Shown here one piece after another: positions 24,376-35,652 of a stretch of 64,000 nt of DNA. This DNA comes from Dimorphilus gyrociliatus (Eukaryota > Annelida > Polychaeta > Dinophilidae): assembly GCA_904063045.1 (NCBI GenBank), contig CAJFCJ010000005.1, positions 3,749,689 through 3,813,688 of the forward strand. Direction: 5' to 3'. Under the pieces are notes generated by a model, which saw nothing but the letters and a program-made list of their open reading frames with translations, was not told the DNA's origin and did no database searches. Position 1 is the first letter of the stretch; the number at the start of each line of letters is the position of its first letter. Position numbers and translations under genes: made by a program.

Positions 24376-27300
24376 CTAATCTTCCGAACCGGCAAAAGAA
24401 TGTTTTTTTAATTCGAAACTATGTTCATTCCTCATACTTAACGATATTGCCTCGTGCTTGTCTTTTTGCAGTAAATATTGTCTTGTTCCAACAGAAGATG
24501 GCGCTCTAGATGTAACGGAGCGGTTCGAAAATTGCTTACAGCAGCATTTTGTCACTTCTTTCCGAAAGTCCAAAGTGAATAAACCTATATTGAGATAAAA
24601 TGAATTTAATTAATTTCTTACGGTTAAGATTAAGGAAAGTACTCAATTAATTTAGATGTATTTAATTGGGTATATTTCAAAAAGGTTGCCAACCCCTTAA
24701 AAAAAGACTAATTGTATGCAGACGGTAGTAATTTTTTCCCTAACTATAGAAAAAGATGAAGAAAATCAATAGATGTTTTTTTCTACTTCTTTAAAGATGG
24801 CTAAACACTTTCTCAAACAAAGCTATATATCCCCATAATTAATGGGAGAATGATGCGTGAATATTACAAGAAAAAGGTGAAACAGAACGAAAAGGAAAGA
24901 CGAAGAAATCTTTCTTTTGAAAATAAGGTGGGAACAAAAAATGAGAAGTGTAATATTACCGTAAACTATTGGATCAACGCAGGAGTTGGATACAGCAAAG
25001 ATGAATAGTATTCTTTCCAATTTTTTATCAACAGTCTTTGCAGAATCCCTTTTTTATTAAAAAAGAGAAAAGATAAGAAAAATGAGTTGATAAATAATAT
25101 AAGAAGGGCTTAGAACAATAACAAGCATTATCTTAAAAAGCTACTTGTACTTTTAGTTATTGTTAGTTTTGAGAAAAGTTATGAATCAGTCATAAAACTA
25201 TCACTTATTACTCAAAGTACTGTCTATTTATCTATATTGTAATTTGAAGAAGGTTAAGTTGACTTACGGATCAATCCAATACCACGTTGACATTGTATAA
25301 TAAGGTGTCCAACATAGAATGAATGCGAGAACTAAATAGATTAATTAAGAATTGTAAGTATCCTTTTAGAAATCTCATTAGCACGAAGAAAAAAAAACGA
25401 AGAAAAAGGTACCTATCATAACGGTCATCTTGAGGGTTTTCATTTTGGCCTTTTGTATCTTACCAACCCCACTTCTTCTTAGTTGTTCACAATCCGATTT
25501 CTTCCCTGTTGCAACTCCCCCAACTTGTTCTATAATAATTAATTAATTAACGGAAAGTTATGGGAAAAAAAATTAGCAAATTGAAAGAGAGAAAATGGAT
25601 ATTTCTATAAATTTAGTCTGACTTTAATGTATTAATGTTTCGTCAGAGAATAGCTATTAATTCAATGTCGGTTTATAAGTACTAATGTAAAAAGAAAAGC
25701 TTGGGGTATTATAACTGGTAATACAGCAATTTATTATGCGCATCATACACATGTTGAAAAGAAATAAAAGAGGAAAAAATAGGCGAAAGTTGTCGGCAAC
25801 AATAGCTATTATAAGGAAAATCACATTTAGCCTGAAGCTAATAACTTATGATGTTAATTGGAGAAAAGAAAAAAACTTTGACGTTAGCGTGTCATTCACA
25901 AAACGCAATTAAGCGATGGGGCATTCTTGCGTAAATCAAGAAAAATTACCTCTGCTTTCTCTACTCTTCTTCGATATTTCCAGTAGGATAAGTGTATAAG
26001 TTCCTATAATCACTAATAATGGAACAATGTATACTGTACAAATGTTGAAAACATTGTAGGCCATTTCATGAGCCATTGTTGGGTAAAAATTGAAGGTTAC
26101 GCACTGCTCGAAGCCTTTAAGACGTGGATGCTCTTCGATGTGGAAGATGACGCTCTATATAAAAAATGAGAGTTATAAAGGTGAAAAAAGAGAATATTCG
26201 TTTAACCTATTTAACCCATCTTATTTATTAGTGCGTGACAAACGCTATACCGGCGTTACATTTTCAAATATATTTACTTTTCAAGCTAGTCTCTGCCCTA
26301 ATTAAGAGGGAGGTCTTGTTATAAGAATGCATTCCCTTTCCTTCGACTTTCCGGTTGACCTTAGGGCAGGAAATCGGAAAAAGCAATTGGCTTTTTTCGG
26401 CGTCCCTACCTTGAATAGTTTACTCTAAGAATTTCCTTTTGTTTGCAATTATATTCTTAAACTTCTGCCGTAATCCATTTGTATCTTTAGCTGTTTTAAA
26501 CCTATTTCCTAAAGGTTATTAGCTAAACCAATATACAGTTTTATGTTATCAAAATAGGAATTTTCACACATAGCATTTTGCAATTTAAACAAAGGAATCA
26601 TGACAATTTAATTTTCAACAACAATACTCTCGACTAATGAGGTTCTTTGTCCACGCGTATAGAGTATTATAGAGTATATTTATCTTTCAATCATTTTGTT
26701 TTTTATTGTGTCTTTAAACAAGGGGAGTGAATAAAAGAGAGAGAGACAGAGAAAGGGAGAGATGGAGACAGAGATTGTGTATACTGAAAACGTGCCTAGC
26801 ATGTACCTATATATAATTTTGTATGTTACATGTTTGTATATGTATATATTTATATATACTATATACATAGAAAACTGAGTCTGATAATGAATGTAAAGGG
26901 AAAAACAAAAGGAAAGCGGAATTTACTTATGCTTAATAGTCTTAATAATATAAAAAGAAGAGCTGATGAAAAGAAATGTATTCGGAGCGAAATCCTTCAA
27001 GTAATTCATTTGTTTTTCATTTCATAAACGCTAACTATTTCATTGCACATCTTAGTTAATCTCACCTCCTTTAGCCATCCTTACCACCTAGAATACTTCG
27101 ATATCAGACTAAAATAAATATTTTTATAATGGCCTATTGTTAACATTCTCCTTAAACCCATTAAGTAATCTAGTTATGTTTTTACGCCGAGCTTCCCTTA
27201 CAGAGTAGCTACAGTCATGCAACTTATTGTTATTGAAGTCTATATGTAAAAAAGGCCTACCCATACAGATAACATTCGTAATAATACGTTTTTATAAAAA

Positions 27301-28120
27301 TCATTCAGTCTATCCTCTCTTTCTCTTCTCATACAGAAACTTTCATATACTGCATAATATATAATATATTAGTATATATATAATATGCAATAGAATGTGA
27401 AGAGAATATTTCTCTCTGCCTCTCTCTCGTCTTAATTTGTCCTTGTTCGACCTACCTGTGGAATGCTAGCAGTTATAGAGAAGATCCAAGCAAGGGTAAG
27501 CATAATTTTACCCCTTTTATCAGCGTCGTTTAAACTGAGAGGATGCAAGATTGCAAAATATCTGAAAGGGTAGATATAAGGTATAGAGTTAGGCGCTCTA
27601 ATTAAGTGCTAAAACGACAGTAAGAGGGAAATTTTAGTCCTTGTATTTGTATATTACTATACCAGCTTTTAGTTACTTACGTTACCCGAAATGTTTACTT
27701 AAGCTACTCATCTAGGATAATTACATCGTATTCTTACCTGTCCATTGAAATGCATACAAGTATGAACGATGAGAGATAGATTCCCAAGCTTCTCCAAAAC
27801 ATAAAGAACCTACATCCAATATCACCAGACTTCCATGAAACAGTAATTGCCCAGAAAATTTCTAAAGGTATGCTAATAAAAGTTACCATAAGATCAGCAA
27901 TAGCAAGATGCATTATAAAAAGATTGACGCGTGATTTCCTATGTCTGTTTCTGAACAAAGTTATGAAGACAGTTAAATTGGATACTGCAGATACGAAGAA
28001 AATTATTGAGAAGCCAATAACAGCAACCAGATTATCATCATCGAATGTTGTACCTATTAAATCTAAATGGGATCCGTTCGTAGTATTTTCTAACAACGTC
28101 GCCATACGAACGCCTACCAA
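24376..28120 (-). CDS. Class A peptide GPCR of the GnRH/AKH/corazonin receptor superfamily
   Basis: Seven exons in transcript order: 28120-27738, 27561-27456, 26154-25950, 25529-25413, 25331-25268, 25048-24960, 24584-24376 (stop). Total 390 aa; Met6 could be the true start. The extracellular N-terminus carries Asn-X-Thr/Ser sequons (ENTTNGS). TM1 is followed by SRVNLFIMHLAIADL (TM2). The first extracellular loop has TVSWKSGDIGCRFF with the TM3 cysteine. TM3 ends in DRYFAILHPL, TM6 has CWTPYY, and TM7 has SNSCVDPIVYG. The last is the DPxxY variant typical of GnRH-type receptors in place of NPxxY. The C-tail begins with a CCC cluster that may be palmitoylated and is Ser/Thr-rich. Ligand class (GnRH, AKH or corazonin) is not resolved. 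It couples to G proteins at the plasma membrane by family knowledge. Confidence 0.93.
26155..27455 (-). other. Large intron of the GPCR gene
   Basis: 1.3 kb between exons 2 and 3 of the receptor. AT-rich, with a short GA run (about 26739-26762) and TA repeats (about 27358-27385, including ATATTAGTATAT). No coding signal is seen. Confidence 0.6.
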
Positions 28121-28440
28121 GAATAGTTGATGGTAAATGCATATTTTAGCGCCTTTTCTCCAGAATCTTATTCGTTGCGGGTAGTCACGTGTTCTCTTCT
28201 ACCCTATTTTGACTCTATTTAGAGGGAAATGTTTATCATTGTCTTAGTAATGTTTTTAATATTTCATCTTTCCGCCCCTTTCCACTACGACTCCTTAATT
28301 TTTCGCATACACAGAAATTAATTTCACCTCGAAGCTGCTTTTAGTGTCATGTATCTTCTAGCTGCTTCTTTTATTCTAGTGTTGGATTTCATAATTTTCA
28401 TTTGGCTTGTAAGAAGTAGAAGAGGCCAAGAAACTAAGGA

Positions 28441-28489
<49 letters not shown>

Positions 28490-29151
28490 CCAATATCAGC
28501 GAAAGTAGGAAAGATTAGCTAGGATATGGAAAAGAAAAAGGCAACATATTTCTTTCGTATATTTAGTTTTCAGGTTGTACCAGTAAAATGTTATTGAAGA
28601 AGTAAATAGTTTATTCAAGACATTCTGTCCTGTAACCTTTATGTCTTTATTTACTTCAATAAATTTCTCTTATTTTTTAATTCTATTAACAGAAACTGAA
28701 ATATGCGCTTTAAATGAGCATCGTTAGATACTTAATTGGAATAAATTATGTAAATTGAATAGGAATGCGCTAGGGATTTGCTGCAGGAAGCTGCAAGTTC
28801 CCCGAGCATTGGATTAATTTAGCCAAGTCGAAATGACTCTAATTGGTCGTCGCATATAACCGGAGTAATTTGTGCATGGTAATTCTTTACCACGTGACGC
28901 TCTTCCTTCGTGCAATTCACTCTGTTTTTATTCTCTTTTTTTTTATAATTAACATGACGAGTGTTAATAGACAAAATAAGAATTTCTGTTAAGAGTCTTA
29001 AAAAGTGAATTAAATGTTATTAGCGCCCTCTGTTTCAAGATGATTATTCGTTTATTGGAAAGAAAAAAATACCTATATATAAGTGTTTGAAGATATTTGT
29101 AAACTGAAGATTATAATATTTCATCTGTTGCTTATTCGCTATGTTTAGCCA

Positions 29152-29192
<41 letters not shown>

Positions 29193-29311
29193 TATATAGA
29201 GTATACTTGCATTACTAAAAACTCAATCATCCCTTTAATAAGAAGAAACATAATATATAATAATAATAATGACAATATGATGTAAACGTTATGAAGCTTT
29301 AGAGACAGCAC
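28121..29311. other. Intergenic upstream of the GPCR and downstream of the repeat-protein gene
   Basis: It contains a 43-nt GA run (28444-28486), a TA run (29155-29189) ending in TATACAGTATA, and a minus-strand AGAGGGCGC motif (29031-29023). The GPCR promoter should lie here but shows no distinctive core element. Confidence 0.5.
28444..28486. repeat. GA dinucleotide repeat
   Basis: A 43-nt uninterrupted GA run upstream of the GPCR gene. Confidence 0.95.
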
Positions 29312-30322
29312 TTAAACGTTAACAGATCGATGCTTGTATGTCTTTTTTTCACCGTGTAACATTACATTCATACCTTGCCCCTTACTTCTGTTTGCATATC
29401 TTGAACCACTACCTTTCAGTCTTCTTGGAGGCTTTGAATCACCAGGTAACTGTCCATGTTTCTCTATTAGAATGTGTAATGTTCCCTTATTTCCACTTTT
29501 TGCGATGTCTTGCCCTTCTCCTCTGACTCTGGCATTTCTTGTGCCCTTATCATCCGACAATTTCCCGTAACTCTCAAATAATTCTTTAGTGGATCCGGCA
29601 TTTTTTTGAGCATATTCTGTTGCTTCTGGTCGTACCCTGGGTGGCTTTGTTTCTACTGGACATGGTCTAGAAGAAAAGACTTGATCCATAGAGCCACGGC
29701 TCTTCGAGGCTATTTCACTCGCCTCAGGTTTTACCCTCGGTTGAGCATAATCATACGAGTATTTTTTCGTCTCATCAAGGCAAAGATGCATTACACCAGC
29801 ATTCTTGGCTGCATTTCCACTTGCTTCAGGTTTAACTCGGGCGGCAGGAAAATCGTTTCTAAATTTTCTGTTTGCAGATTGATCAAGAACTAGATTCATT
29901 TGACCTTGGGACTTTTCAGCAATATTTCTACCATCACCGGATGTACGAGAAGCTAATCTTGGTGTTGTATAAGGATCCTTTGCTTTAAAGATACCGTCAA
30001 TGCTCCCTTTGACGTTTTTCAGAGCGTATTCGCTTCCTTCCGGCCGTACTCTTGTTGTCAATTTTGGTTCTTCAACATAGCTTCTAGCAGAGTCTAGTGA
30101 CAAGTTAACACTTCCCTTGTTTCTAGTTGCATATTCCTGAGCTGCATCCGATAATATCCTGGGTTTAGGGGCTTCAGGGTCCGAGTAGTTTTTATTACAT
30201 TCAGAATCCATGATTAAGCCCATTGTTCCCCTATTTCTATTCATATTTTCGTAGGCCGCTTCACTACCGCATCTACTGAACGGTCTAGGAGTATATCCCG
30301 TGGCAGTATTATTTGAATTCAT
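29312..30322 (-). CDS. Intronless protein with nine degenerate ~35-residue repeats, not recognised
   Basis: One open exon of 336 aa from an ATG to TAA. It consists almost entirely of nine repeats with the pattern P-R-(V/L)-(R/K)-P-E-(A/G)-x-(E/G)-x-A-x-(K/R)-x-x-G-(S/T/V)-M-x-x-(L/I/V)-(L/F)-(D/E). Clear examples are ARVKPEASGNAAKNAGVMHL, PRVKPEASEIASKSRGSM and RVRPEATEYAQKNAGSTKEL. It is basic, with no signal peptide, membrane segment or coiled coil that I can see, and ends in a Lys/His/Arg-rich tail. Repeat spacing and charge suggest a binding or scaffold protein, perhaps cytoskeletal; that is inference only. It is not a calponin repeat or a PG-rich sperm-tail repeat. The lack of introns is unusual in this window. 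Coding status is well supported by length and periodicity. Confidence 0.85.
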   Translation of the reverse strand: MNSNNTATGYTPRPFSRCGSEAAYENMNRNRGTMGLIMDSECNKNYSDPEAPKPRILSDAAQEYATRNKGSVNLSLDSARSYVEEPKLTTRVRPEGSEYALKNVKGSIDGIFKAKDPYTTPRLASRTSGDGRNIAEKSQGQMNLVLDQSANRKFRNDFPAARVKPEASGNAAKNAGVMHLCLDETKKYSYDYAQPRVKPEASEIASKSRGSMDQVFSSRPCPVETKPPRVRPEATEYAQKNAGSTKELFESYGKLSDDKGTRNARVRGEGQDIAKSGNKGTLHILIEKHGQLPGDSKPPRRLKGSGSRYANRSKGQGMNVMLHGEKKTYKHRSVNV

Positions 30323-33300
30323 ATCCCTCGCTATTAGTTACCGGTTTCCGATTAACAATATCTTTCTATTATTGTTTTCCACCTTTCTATTATTACAAGG
30401 ACAGTCCAGAATCTCTTATTTTATCCATTTAAAGGAGACCAAAATCCAAAACGTACGACAAAGCTTGTTGGTGATTATTATCGATCGTGTGTACGGCTGC
30501 TAAGCGCCAATAGATAAACAAGATCCTTGGCGATATTAGGCCTATTGGTTATGATAAAATCACTTTTTTTTTATGCTGTAAGGTCCATTATTAGATCTAA
30601 TTATAAGAGGATTCTATGAAAATATCTAAGTAAAATCATATTTGTTTAGTACCCTTTCCCTATTTTTGCTTTAAAATCAAATATGGTGAGAAAAGAAGAA
30701 GCTGTACGAGTTAATACTTCATAGGCCTAATTATTAAAATAGAAGCGAAAATAGAATATTTTTTCTCTCTAAAAGATAGCTAAAACCTTCGCGTAATTTA
30801 CCAATTTTCTCATCTAATTGCCTTTATAGCGATTAAAGGAAGGAGAAGGATGAGTAAAACAAAAGATTGAAAGAGCATCTACTGCTTTCTGGTTGTCTTG
30901 AATTTTAAATAGAATTTTATCTATTTGTTAATCGAGGTGTTTGCAGTATTTATGAGCAATAAAAAAAAACAACAAGAACAATCATTAAGATGGATTTAGA
31001 AACTTTTAACGCAGCGAGATAGAAATCGGTTTACATCCTTACTGTAATTCTTAAAAGACAACTATAAGATGGGAAGATGGTAACTGAGAAGACAGCTAAA
31101 GAATGTTAATAAAAACGCTTACGGAAAGCGTTATAAGGCTAAAAAGGAAACAAGAGTAATCTACGTAAACTCTTTCCGTAAATTAAACAAGTATTTAATC
31201 ATTGTCTAATAATGAAGAAAATCTATGTTGCTATGAAAATGAAAAGTACTTTTACATAAAAGAAAACAACAAGAACTTTCAGATAATCATCTTTACTTCA
31301 ACCGGAAGTTGGTTGGTATTAAAGTAAGAAAAACAAAAACAGGGAAATAGAAAGATAAAGAGAGAAGGAGAATAGAAACAAATCAAATAATAATTAATAT
31401 TGGTTTTATTAATTGAAACTTTATTTAAGTTTTTCTGTAATTAATAACTAACGATTAATTATAAAATAGTATTTTATCACATAAAAAGAATAATATCGAA
31501 GATTATTCTTTTTAAATTCTATTTATGCCAAGTTCTTACTATTAGAATAGACGCTTTTCTTACTGCTAAAACTCTTGTGAGTTGTATACATTCAGACGGA
31601 CGCTGATATTCCTCTCCTTCCTTTTAGAAAACTAAGCATACATTTACAGAAAAAACCACTAAAGTAACATAAATCATGTATAATAAATTTAAATATATGT
31701 ATAGAATAAACGCTGAGGTTTTTTTTTTAATAGATTATAGTAAAAGGAATGTGACGAGAATATTAAACGACCCATAGAGAAAGAGAGTAAAAATATTATA
31801 CACGAGGAGAAACAGAGAGATAGACAGACAGAGAGAAAGAGAGTGAGAGAGAGAGAGAGAGGGGGGGGGGAAATCTCGTCTAAACCAAGAATAAGAATAA
31901 AAGAACACAAAAATAAATTTATTTTCCACAGGTAATATATTAATATTGTTTGATGAATATTCTCTCCTTTCCACCTATCCTTTCCTGTTTATATCATAAC
32001 TCATCATCAATCGTCTATTCCTCTCTCCCCCTCACTTAATATCTGTCTCTCTACCTAGATCTCTTTTAGAGCTAAGAATTCTTATTAAAATCTATATAGA
32101 AAGTATTAAAGCTCGAAATATACGCAATTTCGTAAATTGTTATAATCAACTAATTCATAACGTTCCATACAACAAATAAATTTCTAAACGGAGAGATAGA
32201 GAGAGATCTATTATCGGGGCGCCACCTATCTGCAGAGTATAATTAAAGAGTGTATGGAAATGAAAAAAAAAAGTGAGAATTTATTTAAGAATAGGAAGAT
32301 TGAAAAAACGAGGAGGTTGGGAAACGCAAGACCCTATAAATAAAAAGAAGATAAGGAGCAGAATAACTGGGTCATTAGCGTTGGGTTCGTTGTCAATCCG
32401 GAAATATTGTGACACTAAAGTAATGGCTATACTAGAAGTTTTTTTCATTTCCTAACATGCAACAGATTTCCTGCTAAAATATTCCATACAGTCATAAAAT
32501 TTCAAGACTTGAGACTGTATTACTCGAGTAAAGGAACAGACGTCACGACTAATAAGAAATTCAATAACACACTAAAGCCTAACAGAAACGTGTTCTAAAT
32601 AATAAAAGAAAAAGCAAAGATCCCTTACCCTCCTATTTTCCCTACAATCCCACCTTTCATACTTCATTCAGCATAATCAATTATATGATAATAAATTTTT
32701 AGTATATAGTCTCAAGATTACACTAGGATAGCAAAGATATGAATACACAAGCGCGTCATCTGGCGGCTCATCATTGCCAATTTCTAACGCGTCACAAACT
32801 AATAACAATAGAAACGGTAAATCCGTCAAGCTTTGGAAAGGGACCGATCGAACGCGGTGGTGCTATTTAATCAGAAAGTCGCTTATTTTCTCTACTTATA
32901 TCACACATACTTTATTTGTATACTGTATACAGATATACTTGTATAAATATAACTTATTCCAAACTAGGATATATATACGGAGAGTATATCCTATATATAG
33001 TTTTAGGTTGTATTATTTCTTTTGCATCAGACGTATACACTGAAATTACAGTAATATTTATGAATATCAATTGACAATAGGGTGGATATTTTAAAATTTT
33101 GATTTATTATGTAAAACGAATAAGACAAGTCATCTATAGATGGTATAATGTTTAAAAAAAATTGCATATATATACATATCATATACTTTTAAGGGGTATA
33201 ATCTTACAGATACAAACGCCAAAGGATGATTAGTCAATACGGGAATCCTGTGATAATCTGATGACTGCTAATCAGCAAATCCTTTAGTTTAAAGCTATTG

Positions 33301-33513
33301 TTCTCTTGAAAGGGGATTGATAATTGGGTATTGCCAAAAGATTTTTACTTCTAAAGTGCTTATTGACGTAATAATTTTTTTCAAAGAGGAAAAAAAAAGG
33401 CGGTAGTCTCTTTTCCCATTTACGAATGGCTATAAAGACGAGACCACGATTAATCAACTAAAGTTGATTAAATGAATCAAGTGAAAAACAAAAGAAAAAT
33501 GTTCCAGATTCAC
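30323..33513. other. Gene-poor region right of the repeat-protein gene
   Basis: The first ~200 bases probably contain the promoter and 5' UTR of the repeat-protein gene. The rest is AT-rich, with a GA run (about 31840-31870), a minus-strand AGGTGGCGC (32227-32219), a possible RNA hairpin (33221-33285) and a 22-nt inverted repeat (33450-33471). I see no convincing gene. Confidence 0.55.
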
Positions 33514-33690
33514 CTGCAAATCATCTGCAATATATCGCCGCACCACTTCGTATTGTTTACTGACTTTTATTTGCACTCTTTCCCCGATTGCTGCTTTTCC
33601 TTGTTGTTTTTTATGCTCCGTAACCTGAATACGTAGGCTTTCATCTATATGAAATAACCCGTTTGAAGGCCTAGAAGGGGTGACGCCTCC
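33514..33690 (-). CDS. Candidate internal exon of an unknown protein (weak)
   Basis: On the minus strand an open frame of about 58 codons ends at a good donor (TTGCAG/GTGAAT at 33514) and may begin at the acceptor CCCCTTCTAG/G near 33685, or at TTTCATATAG/AT. The encoded residues look protein-like, e.g. HIDESLRIQVTEHKK and VQIKVSKQYEVVRRYIADD, and the stretch is less AT-rich than its surroundings. I do not recognise a family and could not find neighbouring exons with confidence. The plus strand is also open across most of the stretch, so it could be non-coding. The true 5' boundary is uncertain. Confidence 0.3.
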
Positions 33691-34380
33691 GGTATAGGAT
33701 ATACAGTTATTTTTTTACCTATAGCACTAATTGATTTCTCCTAATATACACTTGTTCAATGTTAAATTGATCGGTGTGTCAACAGGCGCTTGCCTTTTTT
33801 CTTAGCCTCTTCTGCAATATAACAACAGCAACAGAAGTGTGATTAATGTAAAAAGTAGGAAGGTACACGCGAATTTCATGTCTGGTTAGTCACGGTCCTT
33901 TTCAGGTTGAAATTAATGCAACTATTTTTAGCTGACTTGACATGCAATTCACATTGAAAGGTGCGCTATCGAACTGTTGCTTTTTTGCAGTGGAGGCCGA
34001 AGCGATTAATCTAGAGCTCGTAAAGAAGGAAACGTGACAGCAAAATCACTGCTTTTCTTAAGGGTGAAAATTTTTTTATCAATAAGCCTGTCCCGTTTGA
34101 AAGGAAAAGTACGATGCATACTTTTCATTACTTTCGATTTCTTTTACACTCAGTCTCTTTTTTTCTCTTTCTCTTTTGCCCAGTTTCTGTAAATATCTAC
34201 CTCTTATTCTCTCGTTTTCTTCTTTTATATTTTTCTCCTCTTTTTTTTTTCATCCATTCTTCTTTCCTTAAATACACTTTGTATAGTTTATATTTATAAA
34301 CATTGTATACTGTTTGCAGAATCTCTTTATTCCGACATTTTTCTTTAATGCCGGTTAGTTCTTTTTCTTTCCTCTTTTCT

Positions 34381-34411
34381 CTTCCTCCCCCTTTCCCTCT
34401 CTCACTCCCCT

Positions 34412-34463
<52 letters not shown>

Positions 34464-34486
34464 CCCTCCCTCTCTCTCTCTCTCTT
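34381..34486. repeat. CT-rich microsatellite block
   Basis: Mixed CT/CCCT tract on the plus strand. The open frames inside it are artefacts of the repeat. Confidence 0.9.
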
Positions 34487-35610
34487 AACACTCTTTCCCA
34501 AAACAGCTTGGTTTAGAGTGAGGACTCTAGTTCAGTATGCTAAATAATTGCGCGCCACGCACAAGGAAAGCACTATTAATTTCTACTTTTCACTAGTCCT
34601 ATAATTTTGCAGTTTTTGTATATACAAAAGCTATTAGCTTACGTGTAAGCGTGCCATTCGAATCGTTTGGGGGGAAAGTTGTCAATAAAACTTAATTATA
34701 CTCTATTTTGTTTCGGCCTATTCGGACGACGTTATTCGGTCTGGTAAATAAATAATGAGGCAGGGAGAAAGGAACGTCCTTGCATAGAAAGTATTTGCCA
34801 CGAATATGTGGCAGTTAGCTAATTTGATAAATGTTCTTTACGGAAGAAACTCTAAAGCTTCTCTCGGAATTAGGTTGAAATTAAGGTCGGTAAAGGTCTG
34901 CTTTGTCTAGAGCAAAGTTTCTACCTACTAGGCCTAAGTTGTCCCAGCAGATCTACCATTAAAAAGTAACTGATCGATAGATGGCGTTTAAGTAGAATTT
35001 ACAAAGATCCGTATATTAAAAGATGTCACGAAACAGCTTCATATCTAACAAGACGAAAATAGGCAGTATTTTTTAATTGGTTAAAAATATCATGTTTGGA
35101 AAAATTTTGACAGCCTATGCAACAGAAGTATCAACAACTTCAAAATTAGTTGTAATAATAGCAAAACTCTAAAGAAGAAGAAGAATAAAAGGAAGGAGAT
35201 AAAGAGATATATCTATACATATAAATTTATATATGTATATATATATAAAAAGGAATAACTAAATTATTAATTGAAAGATAAAATGTATACAAATTCTTTT
35301 TTATCTTGTAAAAATTTTATTAAAATGCGACGTGTAGACAAAATTAATAAATGAAATATTAATGAAGTATTTACTACATTGAACTATTATATTAAAATTT
35401 ATGTATGTTATGAATTAACATAAATTTATTTGTATTGATATTATTTTTATCTATAAATAGATGCAAATATATAAAAATAGATATATAAATATATATATAA
35501 ATATATACATGTATTTATATATCCTCTATATATTTTGTTATTTATGGTTATACTAAACGCTATAATTTTTTATGTAGGTGAATAAATGACCTACTGTGAC
35601 GTAATTTTTT

Positions 35611-35614
<4 letters not shown>

Positions 35615-35649
<35 letters not shown>
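35615..35649. repeat. CT dinucleotide repeat
   Basis: An uninterrupted TC run preceded by a T homopolymer. Confidence 0.9.

Positions 35650-35652
<3 letters not shown>

Noticed and set aside
29334-30130. Plus-strand frames opposite the repeat-protein gene
   Set aside because: Antisense shadows; the periodic repeats exist only in the minus-strand frame.
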